From assembly GCF_013248905.1 (NCBI RefSeq), contig NZ_JABRVS010000001.1, forward strand, positions 1,860,001-1,924,000: a DNA stretch of 64,000 nt, written 5' to 3'. Position 1 is the stretch's first letter. Each line of letters opens with the position of its first letter. The notes beneath the pieces are model-generated. The model was given only the letters and a program-made list of their open reading frames with translations, was not told the origin of the DNA and did no database searches. This DNA is from Shewanella sp. VB17. Its GTDB lineage: Bacteria; Pseudomonadota; Gammaproteobacteria; Enterobacterales; Shewanellaceae. Position numbers and translations under genes: made by a program. Below, piece after piece: positions 28,010 to 36,851 of this stretch.

Positions 28010-29845
28010 ATGTTTAAAAAAGTATTAACATATATAGGGGTGTTTTTATTCATTACTTTGGTTTCTGGTAGTGCACTTTTTACGCATGAATGGATTGCCG
28101 AAAAACCTTTTTTCTTTCGGGCCTTTTTAGAACGAAGTGTTATTCAGCTCGCTTTTGACAGTCCCGAAACGTTAACTTCGTTAGGTTTTCTTGAGTCTGT
28201 GGGCATTAAAAGTCATAACGCTGAACTTGATGATGATAGGCCTGAGAAACTTGACGAATTTTTTGCACAGCTCGATGCCATGCATAAAACGTTGTTGACC
28301 TATGAAGACGTTAATTTAGATGAAGACCAGCAGCTTTCAAAAGATATCGCCCTATATCTACTCGACTTTTCCGCTAAAGCCAAAGCATATCGTTATCATA
28401 ATTATCCGGTTAATCAGTCGTTTGGTATTCAAAGCGGTTACCCAAGTTTTATGGAGTCACAACATAAAATTGAAACCCTTGGTGATGCAGAAAATTACTT
28501 AGACAGACTTAAAAAGGTGCGACTTAAATTCGAACAGAATCTACTCGGTTTGAAGATTAGAGAGCAACAAGGAATTATCCCGCCTCGATTTGTTATCGAA
28601 CGTGTATTTACTGAAATGACTGATTTTGTCAACACTCCCATCGAACACAATATTCTTTATACGTCTTTACAGACTAAATTGGCAGAAGCTCAAGGTATTC
28701 CAATTAAAGACCAAGCTAACATTTTAATCTTAGCAAAACAGAATATTCAGCAATATGTTTATCCTGCTTATGGTTTGTTTATCGACTACTTTTCTACATT
28801 AGCTCATAAAGCAGGCAATGATGATGGATTATGGCACCTTCCTAATGGTGATAAAGCATATCAACTTTTACTGCAATTTTTCACCACTACTGATTATAGT
28901 GCTGATGAGATCCACCACATGGGTTTAGCTGAGGTGGATCGTATTCAAGCTGAAATACTGACCATTTTAGAGAGCCAAGGATTTGACATTAATGACGGTT
29001 TTTCGGTTGCGATTGAAACGATGGCAGCAGATCCTCGGTTCTATTACGAGGACAGTGATGCCGGCAGGGCTCAAATTTTAGTCGACTACCAAAGTATTCT
29101 TGATGAAATTAATGCTGGTCTCGACGATGCTTTTCGAATTCGTCCTAAAGCGGCGATGGAAGTGGTGCGTATTCCAGAGTTTAAAGAAAAAACAGCGCCT
29201 GGTGCTTATTATCAGCAGCCTGCGATTGATGGCAGTCGCCCAGGCCGTTTTTTTGCCAATCTTTATGATATAAAAGCGACACCTAAATATGGCATGCGTA
29301 CTTTGGCTTATCACGAGGCGATTCCAGGTCATCATTTTCAAATTGCAGTTGCCATGGAATTAGAAAATATGCCTTTTATCCGTAAGATGGCGCCATTTAC
29401 TGCCTATATCGAAGGCTGGGCACTGTATTCTGAGCGTGTTGCTTGGGAATTAGGGTTTCAAAAAGATCCTTTTGATAACATTGGTAGATTGCAGGCGGAG
29501 CTTTTTAGAGGCGTACGCTTAGTTGTCGATACCGGGATCCATGATAAGCGTTGGACACGTAAGCAAGCCATTGATTATATGAAGCGCAACACCGGAATGG
29601 TTGACAGCGATGTTGTTTCTGAAATCGAACGTTATATTGTTATGCCAGGCCAAGCGACTGCTTATAAGGTAGGTATGATGAAGATTTTATCTTTACGCGC
29701 GAAAGCACGTTTAGCTTTAGGTGATAAGTTTAATTTAAAAGACTTTCATGATGTAATGCTAAAAAATGGCCCTGTCCCCTTAGATATATTGGCACGTTTA
29801 GTTGACAGATATATTGCTCAAGAGAATGAAAAAAATAGTGTTTAA
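28010..29845 (+). CDS. DUF885 family protein, probable exported metallopeptidase-like
   Basis: The 611 residues begin with an uncleaved-anchor or signal-like helix (YIGVFLFITLVSGSALF), then a helical body. Near the C-terminus lies HEAIPGHH (435-442), the DUF885 hallmark resembling a zinc-peptidase HExxH-type site. The family is poorly characterised and annotated as periplasmic or lipoprotein. Start at 28010 follows AAAGGG; an upstream in-frame TTG lacks a site. It stands alone between the antiporter and patatin genes. Confidence 0.82.
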   Translation: MFKKVLTYIGVFLFITLVSGSALFTHEWIAEKPFFFRAFLERSVIQLAFDSPETLTSLGFLESVGIKSHNAELDDDRPEKLDEFFAQLDAMHKTLLTYEDVNLDEDQQLSKDIALYLLDFSAKAKAYRYHNYPVNQSFGIQSGYPSFMESQHKIETLGDAENYLDRLKKVRLKFEQNLLGLKIREQQGIIPPRFVIERVFTEMTDFVNTPIEHNILYTSLQTKLAEAQGIPIKDQANILILAKQNIQQYVYPAYGLFIDYFSTLAHKAGNDDGLWHLPNGDKAYQLLLQFFTTTDYSADEIHHMGLAEVDRIQAEILTILESQGFDINDGFSVAIETMAADPRFYYEDSDAGRAQILVDYQSILDEINAGLDDAFRIRPKAAMEVVRIPEFKEKTAPGAYYQQPAIDGSRPGRFFANLYDIKATPKYGMRTLAYHEAIPGHHFQIAVAMELENMPFIRKMAPFTAYIEGWALYSERVAWELGFQKDPFDNIGRLQAELFRGVRLVVDTGIHDKRWTRKQAIDYMKRNTGMVDSDVVSEIERYIVMPGQATAYKVGMMKILSLRAKARLALGDKFNLKDFHDVMLKNGPVPLDILARLVDRYIAQENEKNSV

Positions 29846-29946
29846 GTCTCTTAATCAAGAACTTGTCAGTAATTTTATGTAAGCTCTGAAATACTCATTG
29901 CGAAGAGACTTTGGTGTCGATATTGGTTATCTTCAATATAGATCTA

Positions 29947-31068
29947 TTATATTTCAAAAAAGTCTCTAATTTCATCTATTTGGCACATGGCATCTTGATA
30001 GCCTAAATTGATTAAGGCGCTGCAATATGCTCGTTCGAAAAGTAGATAAGAGACAATACTCGAATCCGTTTGTTGATTTATCCCTATAGGCTTAAGCATC
30101 GATTTTACCGCAAAAGGCATTTCGTCATAGTATCGAGATGCCAGCTGACTTAAGTCTTCACTGGGTTTTATCACTAAAGTTTGGATCGGGTTTAATGAGA
30201 GTTTTTTACGGTTTTCTTCAGGGATTAAGGTTAGAGTGTGATTGACTCTTTCCAGCCGTTCTAAATCACTATTAAGCGTATCTGAAAAAATGGTATCGAG
30301 TAGATGCCCTGTTATCGTTGCTGTCTTTGGGTGATGTTCTAATTCTTGAGGGAGCTGCTTATGAGGACTTTCAAGATTAATGACCATTATTTTCTTAGCC
30401 CCTAGATGAATAGGGCTGCTCAAGGGGGCAAGTTGATGCACTGATCCATCGCCATAATAAGCTTGGTTAAGTTTTATTGAGGGAAAAACCAGTGGAATGG
30501 CAGAGCTGGCCAATAGGTGGTCAGTATTGAGTTGAGTTCGCTGACCACTTCGTCTGTCTCTGTGCCATTGAGGAATATCATGACTGCCTTGAAAAAAGGT
30601 GACTGAACGTGCTGTGTTGTAACAGGATGTATCAATACTTAAGGCGTTAAGTGAGCCACTACTAATATTTCTGTCGATACGGGTAAAATTAATGAGTTGG
30701 TTGAGTAGACCTCGTAATGGCTCATTATTAAATAGGCTTCCAGGATTAGTACTATTCTGATCATTTTGCATGCTCATGAGTAGCATTTTACCTAAGTGGG
30801 TTAAAACACCTGAGATGGATGAGCTGTATATTTTTTCGGTGCGAAAATTACGCCAAACCCATTCAAGTTTTCTTACACCAAGATGAAAACAAGAGGCATG
30901 AGTGGCAATCGAGGTGCCATTTATTGCCCCAGCAGAAGTCCCACAGATAATCTTAAAAGGTATACCGTGATTTCTAGGATAGAATTGAACAATGGCTTTC
31001 AGTACGCCAATTTGATAGGCAGCTCGTGCGCCACCTCCACCCAGAACTAAGGCTGTTTTGTCTGGCAA
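29947..31068 (-). CDS. patatin-like phospholipase
   Basis: The protein has the patatin Ser-Asp dyad fold. The oxyanion loop GGGGARAAYQIG starts at residue 10, the nucleophile is S45 in GTSAGA, and the catalytic Asp is in YYGDGSVH near residue 207. No signal peptide is seen, so it is probably cytoplasmic or membrane-associated, acting on phospholipids. It is 373 residues long, with a C-terminal 150-residue extension of unknown role. The start is TTG at 31068, strongly supported by AAGGAG six to seven bases upstream. Confidence 0.9.
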   Translation of the reverse strand: MPDKTALVLGGGGARAAYQIGVLKAIVQFYPRNHGIPFKIICGTSAGAINGTSIATHASCFHLGVRKLEWVWRNFRTEKIYSSSISGVLTHLGKMLLMSMQNDQNSTNPGSLFNNEPLRGLLNQLINFTRIDRNISSGSLNALSIDTSCYNTARSVTFFQGSHDIPQWHRDRRSGQRTQLNTDHLLASSAIPLVFPSIKLNQAYYGDGSVHQLAPLSSPIHLGAKKIMVINLESPHKQLPQELEHHPKTATITGHLLDTIFSDTLNSDLERLERVNHTLTLIPEENRKKLSLNPIQTLVIKPSEDLSQLASRYYDEMPFAVKSMLKPIGINQQTDSSIVSYLLFERAYCSALINLGYQDAMCQIDEIRDFFEI

Positions 31069-31192
31069 AAGTGCTCCTTAATTATGTCAACAATAATTAA
31101 CGTGTTGTACCCAGTAGTGTTAATTCAATTAAAGCTCTTAATGTAGAAGAAAATCAAGCAGATTTGTAAATTTATACTCATAATCATAAAAA

Positions 31193-31221
31193 AACGCGCA
31201 TTCTCCAAAAGAACACGCGTT
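31193..31221 (-). terminator. strong intrinsic terminator of proS
   Basis: On the minus strand AACGCGTGTTCT pairs with AGAATGCGCGTT (12 pairs, two of them wobble) around a five-base loop. A run of T residues follows. It lies 29 bases after the proS stop and before the patatin gene. Confidence 0.9.
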
Positions 31222-31249
31222 ACAGTGCAGCATTAACTAAATAAGCGTT

Positions 31250-32959
31250 TTATTTTGCCGCTTTAAGAAATTCGATGATGTCATCGAATGGTATATCTTG
31301 CTTTTCACCGGTGCGACGGTTTTTGTACTCAAACATGCCGTTATCGATATTACGATCACCAATGACCACCACGTGAGGTAGGCCTATCAGTTCCATATCG
31401 GCAAACATCACACCTGCGCGCTCTTTACGGTCATCAAATAATACTTCGATACCCGCATCGTTTAAGTCTTGATAGAGCTTTTCAGCCATATCTTGAACGC
31501 GGTGAGATTTATGCATGTTCATTGGTAATATGCCAACTCGAAAAGGGGCAATGGCATCAGGCCAAATGATCCCTCTGTCATCATGGTTTTGCTCAATTGC
31601 TGCAGCAACCATACGGCTCACACCGACGCCATAACATCCCATTAATAAAGTTTTAGCTTTACCATTTTGGTCTAGTACATGAGCGTTCATGGCTTCTGAG
31701 TAATGCGTACCCAGTTGGAAAATATGGCCGACTTCAATGCCGCGAAGTAATGCAATAGTACCTTGTCCGCAAGGGCTTGGTTCACCTTCAATGATGTTAC
31801 GTAAATCGAAGGTTTCAGCTTGCGGTAAGTCTCGTTCCCAGTTGATGCCAAACCAATGTTTGTCATCTTGGTTTGCGCCCGCGCTAAAATCGTTCATTAC
31901 GCTAACACCATGGTCAATATAGACCGGAATATTTAGCCCAACAGGACCGATAGAACCAGGACCTGCACCAATGGCTTTACGGATATCGGCTTCGTCTGCC
32001 AGTTCAAATGGGCACAATACAGCCACAACTTTTTCAGCTTTTACTTGGTTAAGGCTATGATCGCCACGGATCACCAGCGCCACTAAAGGTGCATCTTCAG
32101 TCGCTCCTTTGACAATCAGTGTTTTAACTGTTTTTTCAATAGCAATGCCCTGTTGTTCAACTAGCTCAGCGATAGTCTTAGCATTGGGAGTGTCAACTAA
32201 CGTCATGGTTTGAGTAGCAGCTTGCCGAGTCTCTGAAGGCATGGGGGCGTCAGCTTTTTCAATATTGGCAGCGTAATCGCTCTCAGTTGAATAAGCAATT
32301 AAGTCCTCACCGCTATTGGCCAGTACATGAAATTCGTGTGATGTGCTGCCACCGATAGAGCCTGAATCAGCCATGACTGGGCGAAACTCGAGTCCAAGAC
32401 GCGTTAAAATGTTGCTGTATGCTTGGAACATATTTTGGTAAGTGTCATCTAGGGTTTCTTGATCCAGATGGAAAGAATAAGCATCTTTCATCAAGAATTC
32501 ACGTGAGCGCATAACACCGAAACGTGGGCGAACTTCATCCCGAAATTTAGTCTGAATTTGGTATAGATTTAATGGTAATTGCTTGTAGGAGTTGACCTCT
32601 TTACGCACGATATCAGTGATCACTTCTTCATGAGTTGGGCCCAGTACGAAATCACGATTATGACGATCTTGAAAACGAAGTAATTCAGGGCCAAATTTTT
32701 CAAAGCGGCCTGTTTCATTCCAAAGATCGGCAGGTTGAACCATTGGCATTAGAATTTCAACAGAACCTGCTTTATCCATCTCTTCACGGACAATGGTTTC
32801 TATTTTTCGCAGTACACGCAGTCCCGTCGGCAACCAGCTGTATAAGCCTGAAGCGCTACGACGGATCATACCAGCACGTAACATTAATTGATGACTTATG
32901 ATCTCTGCATCAGCAGGGTTTTCTTTTTGTGTTGAAAGCAGGTACTTGCTAACGCGCAT
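31250..32959 (-). CDS. proS: prolyl-tRNA synthetase
   Basis: This class II synthetase charges tRNA-Pro. The 569 residues are the bacterial long form. Motif 1 and 2 regions are in the N-terminal half (GLYSWLPTGLRVLRK; FRDEVRPRFGVMRSREFLMKD). An inserted editing domain (about 225-390) would hydrolyse Ala-tRNA-Pro. Motif 3 lies around GCYGVGVSRMVAAAIEQ, and an anticodon-binding domain ends the protein. It is a single gene, bounded downstream by a strong terminator. Confidence 0.97.
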   Translation of the reverse strand: MRVSKYLLSTQKENPADAEIISHQLMLRAGMIRRSASGLYSWLPTGLRVLRKIETIVREEMDKAGSVEILMPMVQPADLWNETGRFEKFGPELLRFQDRHNRDFVLGPTHEEVITDIVRKEVNSYKQLPLNLYQIQTKFRDEVRPRFGVMRSREFLMKDAYSFHLDQETLDDTYQNMFQAYSNILTRLGLEFRPVMADSGSIGGSTSHEFHVLANSGEDLIAYSTESDYAANIEKADAPMPSETRQAATQTMTLVDTPNAKTIAELVEQQGIAIEKTVKTLIVKGATEDAPLVALVIRGDHSLNQVKAEKVVAVLCPFELADEADIRKAIGAGPGSIGPVGLNIPVYIDHGVSVMNDFSAGANQDDKHWFGINWERDLPQAETFDLRNIIEGEPSPCGQGTIALLRGIEVGHIFQLGTHYSEAMNAHVLDQNGKAKTLLMGCYGVGVSRMVAAAIEQNHDDRGIIWPDAIAPFRVGILPMNMHKSHRVQDMAEKLYQDLNDAGIEVLFDDRKERAGVMFADMELIGLPHVVVIGDRNIDNGMFEYKNRRTGEKQDIPFDDIIEFLKAAK

Positions 32960-33058
32960 GACTGATATCCAGTTCTTAAAATGTAATTAGATAACATTTT
33001 ATCATCTGTAGGGCTGCTGTCATTAAGTTTCTTTTTCACTGAAATATAAGGCAGATAA

Positions 33059-33220
33059 ATGAAAAATAAATTAATACTGACTTTGGCTGCATTGGGGATG
33101 GGTTTTGGTTTAGCTGCATCGGTTAATGCTGATGACGGGAATCGACAGTATTGTGCCGAAAATCCAAGCCAATGCCATTGCTATATCAAATCTGGTAGTC
33201 TTATTTGTGTTGTGTTATAA
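33059..33220 (+). CDS. small secreted cysteine-rich peptide
   Basis: A 53-codon frame from ATG at 33059 to TAA at 33218-33220 encodes a clear signal peptide (MKNKLILTLAALGMGFGLAA, cleavage near SVNA|DD). A mature part of about 29 residues follows, with four cysteines spaced as C-x6-C-x-C-x9-C. AAGG lies a suitable distance upstream. A bidirectional terminator follows. No family is recognised. Two disulfides are plausible in the periplasm, suggesting a small periplasmic or secreted effector, inhibitor or structural peptide. Confidence 0.6.
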   Translation: MKNKLILTLAALGMGFGLAASVNADDGNRQYCAENPSQCHCYIKSGSLICVVL

Positions 33221-33258
33221 AATAAAAATATTAACGGCTACAAACATAATGTTGTCAT

Positions 33259-33276
33259 AAAATCTAGCTAGATTTT
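33259..33276. repeat. 18-base perfect palindrome
   Basis: AAAATCTAG followed by CTAGATTTT forms a perfect palindrome about 40 bases after the small peptide gene. Near-symmetric flanks (ATGTTGTC / GACATCAT) extend it. It may be a hairpin in the 3' untranslated region or a protein-binding site. Confidence 0.6.
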
Positions 33277-33293
33277 CGACATCATAAAAAAAC

Positions 33294-33318
33294 CAGCCTG
33301 CATGTCCAGGCTGTTTTT
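33294..33318. terminator. bidirectional intrinsic terminator
   Basis: CAGCCTG (33294-33300) pairs with CAGGCTG (33307-33313). A-rich sequence lies to the left and TTTTT to the right. It would end both the small peptide gene and the converging large secreted protein gene. Confidence 0.85.
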
Positions 33319-33345
33319 ATCTCAAATACTGTTTTTGACGTTACA

Positions 33346-35535
33346 CTAGCGTTTCTGTACTCTTGAGTGATTTTCACGCGTCATGCCATTTTGTCGGGCA
33401 CTACGAGCACGGTCTAAACCTTGTTGATCAAATCCACCGCGTTGCCTATTGGTTTGTTGGTGTTTCATCGTCGATACTCGGTTCGTATTATTAAGCTGCT
33501 GGGTCTTTGCTTGCGAAATAGAAGACTTAGGCATCTTTGCGCTTGAGGCTGAGGTCGCTTTATCAGCAATGTTCTTTGTATTCCATTTACCCTCGTTAGA
33601 GTATTGCCATTTACCTTGATTGTCTCGTGCCACGTTGCCGTGTTTATCGGCAAAGATATTATTGCTACGATCTTTGTTATAGCTGGCCTTTGTTAACCCC
33701 TTATTTAGCTGGGCTGAGTTGGCGATGCGAGAGCGGGTTTCAGGTCGATTGTAGAGATTGTTTTTCGTCAATTTATTCGCTGTAATATGATTAAAGCTAT
33801 TGTTTCGATTGCCAATATTGATAGTGTTGCCGATATTTATATTACCAGTATTGATCACCACTGGACGGCGATGGCCGCCGCCATAATAGCCCCCACAGCA
33901 GGGACGAGCATAGCCGCCGTAACTTCCATGCCACGTGACTCCCGCACGATAGAATCCATTACTCCAACTTACACCCACATTCCAGCCTGTCCAAGGGTTA
34001 TAACCAATATGCAGTCCCCAAGTGGGTGGGCGTGGATAATAATAATGACCCCAATATGGTGGATAATACCAGCCAGTACCGTAAACAGGGACGCCATAAT
34101 AAGGATAAGACCATAAATAACCAGGAGTGTAGCCAACATAAACTACATCGGGTGTTGAATCATAGACTTGGACGTAAGTGGTATTATAGACAGGTGAAGT
34201 GGCTGGAATTTTAGCGATGGCTTCATTGGGAATATTATCAGCAACAATCCATGGACCTTTAGCTGACTTTGCTGTGAACCACACCCCATTATCAACGGCA
34301 TAATAAACGTCATTTATCAGTAATACTTGTGCGGCAGTATTAACGGCATAGGAGACTTGAGTACCGTTGATAGCGTTAAATTTTGGCTCGCCATCGTATT
34401 CAACATTCAGTGTTGCTTCACTGCGTTTAATTGCTGTGGTTTGTGGGATCTGTGCATCCATGAGTGCTTGATTGGCTTCGTCGGTACCCGCAACAGAGAC
34501 CCTTAAGCCACCAATGTCAGATCCTGGTGGAATGTCTTTAAAACTCGCAGGCAATTTATCGGCCCTGACAAACGTCCAAGGACCTGCTTGTTTTTTAGAT
34601 GTAAACCAACGTCCAGACAGTAATAAGTACATATCTCCTGATGTGGTTTCACGTACCCAAGCAGTTTCAGTATTATTGACATAAAGTAGTTTTCCGTCGA
34701 TTAAACTTTGCCATTGTGGCGCTCCATCGGTGGCAATTAATTCTGCTGGTTTATCCACTGCGATGATATTGGGTGCATTGGTGAGGCTTTTAGCTAAATT
34801 GTCATCTTCACTGGCGACCATGGCCACTAAATCTGCTGGTGGAAATAAGGTGGCTATCCAAGGACCCATGGGATCTGTCGCGGTATACCAATATTGACCA
34901 CTACTTAGATAAAGCTTTTTCGATTTTGTGTCACGGGCAATGGCAAAAGGAGTATTAAGCACGCGTTCATAGGGACTATTATCAATTTTTTTATATTGAG
35001 GTTTGCCGTCATAAGAAAGCAGCACACTTAATCGAGTGCTAAACATAATCTCAGGGGCATCATTGTTTAAATTATCTAAACTGTGCTTTTCTTGTTCAGC
35101 AAGCTCCAGGCTAGTTGATAATCGGGCCATTGAGATCTCAAAGCTTGAAGAGGCTAGGGCTTTAGAGGCTGTATCAGTAAAGTTTTGCTGATCTTCAGTG
35201 CTTGAATTTGGCCAGCGCACTTCGTTAACGACAATATCGCGTACCAATGCAATATCACCATTATTATCAATTTTGGCATTAAACCAAAATGCACCAAAGA
35301 CCGGCTCTGCTTGATCTTTGAGTTCAAAAGACATGGCCGCTCGTCCTTTTAGCACATTACCATTAAGCGATTCTGGTTGAGGTTGATAGACGACTAAGGT
35401 GCCTTTATCGGTTTGTACATTTTGAGGCCAGTCAATTGCCGATGCAGAAAGTGGCTGTAAAATAACCAACCACAAAAGCTGTATACTGGGCAGTAAACGC
35501 CAGTATCGATTTTTTAAATTAAATCTCATACTCAT
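33346..35535 (-). CDS. secreted protein with three Gly-Pro-Trp repeats and an aromatic-Gly C-terminus
   Basis: The 729 residues begin with a signal peptide ending near ASA (30-33). Three related units of about 21 residues follow the pattern G-x-W-(Y/F)-x-A/S-x(4,5)-GPW: at 207-227, 301-321 and 410-430, each followed by a variable linker. Residues 465-560 are very rich in Tyr, Trp and Gly. The final 150 residues are polar, with many Asn, Gln and Lys and few hydrophobic residues, and look disordered. I do not know its function; similar proteins have been labelled carbohydrate-binding without proof. It is probably periplasmic or extracellular. Confidence 0.75.
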   Translation of the reverse strand: MSMRFNLKNRYWRLLPSIQLLWLVILQPLSASAIDWPQNVQTDKGTLVVYQPQPESLNGNVLKGRAAMSFELKDQAEPVFGAFWFNAKIDNNGDIALVRDIVVNEVRWPNSSTEDQQNFTDTASKALASSSFEISMARLSTSLELAEQEKHSLDNLNNDAPEIMFSTRLSVLLSYDGKPQYKKIDNSPYERVLNTPFAIARDTKSKKLYLSSGQYWYTATDPMGPWIATLFPPADLVAMVASEDDNLAKSLTNAPNIIAVDKPAELIATDGAPQWQSLIDGKLLYVNNTETAWVRETTSGDMYLLLSGRWFTSKKQAGPWTFVRADKLPASFKDIPPGSDIGGLRVSVAGTDEANQALMDAQIPQTTAIKRSEATLNVEYDGEPKFNAINGTQVSYAVNTAAQVLLINDVYYAVDNGVWFTAKSAKGPWIVADNIPNEAIAKIPATSPVYNTTYVQVYDSTPDVVYVGYTPGYLWSYPYYGVPVYGTGWYYPPYWGHYYYPRPPTWGLHIGYNPWTGWNVGVSWSNGFYRAGVTWHGSYGGYARPCCGGYYGGGHRRPVVINTGNINIGNTINIGNRNNSFNHITANKLTKNNLYNRPETRSRIANSAQLNKGLTKASYNKDRSNNIFADKHGNVARDNQGKWQYSNEGKWNTKNIADKATSASSAKMPKSSISQAKTQQLNNTNRVSTMKHQQTNRQRGGFDQQGLDRARSARQNGMTRENHSRVQKR

Positions 35536-35841
35536 CCTCTATGATCATATTGCACAAATTTTAGTATATTAAAAACTTACCGCCCTAGCAGTAGGCTTTA
35601 CGTAACTTTAATTAGCTTTTTATCGAGTAAGAAGGCAAGGCTTACTGTGCATTTCCCCTCAACTGCTTATAGTCTTAGTGGTGATGACTCCAATTTCCAC
35701 CTTTATTTACGATTGACAGTGTTACGCTGCCATTGTTCGTGAAATTTTACTAAATTAAGTACGACTACCTGTTGTTGATAATGTGTCTTACAATAGTAAG
35801 TATGATTTTCTTAGGTTGAAAATTAAACTAAAAGAGGTGAT
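35536..35841. other. intergenic region between divergent secreted-protein genes
   Basis: These 306 bases hold the promoters of the GPW-repeat gene (minus) and the solute-binding gene (plus). A short inverted repeat CTTAC-AATA-GTAAG lies around 35788-35801. A good AAAGAGGTGAT ribosome site precedes 35842. No small gene was seen. Confidence 0.4.
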
Positions 35842-36630
35842 ATGGTACACACTCTTGTGGTATTTTTTATTTTTTTACTAATGAGTCTATTTTGTCATCG
35901 TGCTAGCGCGACACCGATGTCTGAGTTGCGTTTACTTACTGAACAATGGGTTCCAGTTTCTTATGAAAAAAATGGAGTTAATACCGGTTTTGCAGTTGAA
36001 TTAGTCAACCAATTACAGATAATTATAGGTTCAGAACAAAAGGTTGAAGTTTTACCTTGGGCTCGTGCTATGTCTATTGCGAATTCGACACCCAATGTGA
36101 TGCTGTTTGCCACTTCTATCAATAAGGCTCGCCGTAAATCATTCGACTTTGTGGGCCCTATTATAACCAGTAATATTTCACTTTATGCTAAAGCAAACGA
36201 TAACATTGAATTAAATGATGTTAGTCAACTAAAAACTGCTGGACACATTGGGGCTTATCGAGGCTCTATAGGTGCTAGTATGTTAAAAGAGTTAGGTTTG
36301 GATCAATTACTGATATCCAGTTTTCCGACTCAGTCAGCAAAACAATTGCTCAGAGGACGTATTAGGCTTTGGTGTCAGGCGGATATTGCGGTGAACAGCC
36401 TGCTTGATGAAATTGGCTCTAATCTTGATGCCATTAAACCTGTTTTAGTTATTTCCGAAATTAGTTTGTATTTGGCTTTTTCAAAAGGGACACAATTGAG
36501 TGTCATTGAGACGTGGGATAATGCTTTGACAGAGTATAAACGTTCAGGGAAATTCAGACGTCTTTATTTTTTATGGTTTGGTGAATTACCCGTGCCTGAG
36601 ACTGCTAAACTCATTAGGCGTGAAAAGTAA
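35842..36630 (+). CDS. periplasmic solute-binding protein, family 3 type
   Basis: The 262 residues have a signal peptide ending ASA near 23. A two-lobed SBP_bac_3-like fold follows: the first strand carries LRLLTEQWVPVSYEKNG, then GFAVELVNQL, VEVLPWARAM and ARRKSFDFVGPI. Related proteins bind amino acids or other small polar ligands for ABC import or signalling. No permease or ATPase is adjacent. It is a distant relative of the three paralogues at 38872-41594, sharing the LPW(A/S)RA motif but not their close similarity. Confidence 0.8.
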   Translation: MVHTLVVFFIFLLMSLFCHRASATPMSELRLLTEQWVPVSYEKNGVNTGFAVELVNQLQIIIGSEQKVEVLPWARAMSIANSTPNVMLFATSINKARRKSFDFVGPIITSNISLYAKANDNIELNDVSQLKTAGHIGAYRGSIGASMLKELGLDQLLISSFPTQSAKQLLRGRIRLWCQADIAVNSLLDEIGSNLDAIKPVLVISEISLYLAFSKGTQLSVIETWDNALTEYKRSGKFRRLYFLWFGELPVPETAKLIRREK

Positions 36631-36851
36631 TGTTAACCATGAGGAGTTATAAAATATATTTTATTCAGTAGTTATAATATGGCTGGCCACTTATTCAACG
36701 TCATCATTTACTGCTGGATATAACATAAAAAAGTTACGTTTGTTGCAAATTGATGCATTTTTCTTTTAGGTTTTTTCAATAAAATTAAATATATTAGCTC
36801 AGTGTAAATTTATGCTTGCTTATGTTTTATTAAAAATTTGGAGTTGTAAAA

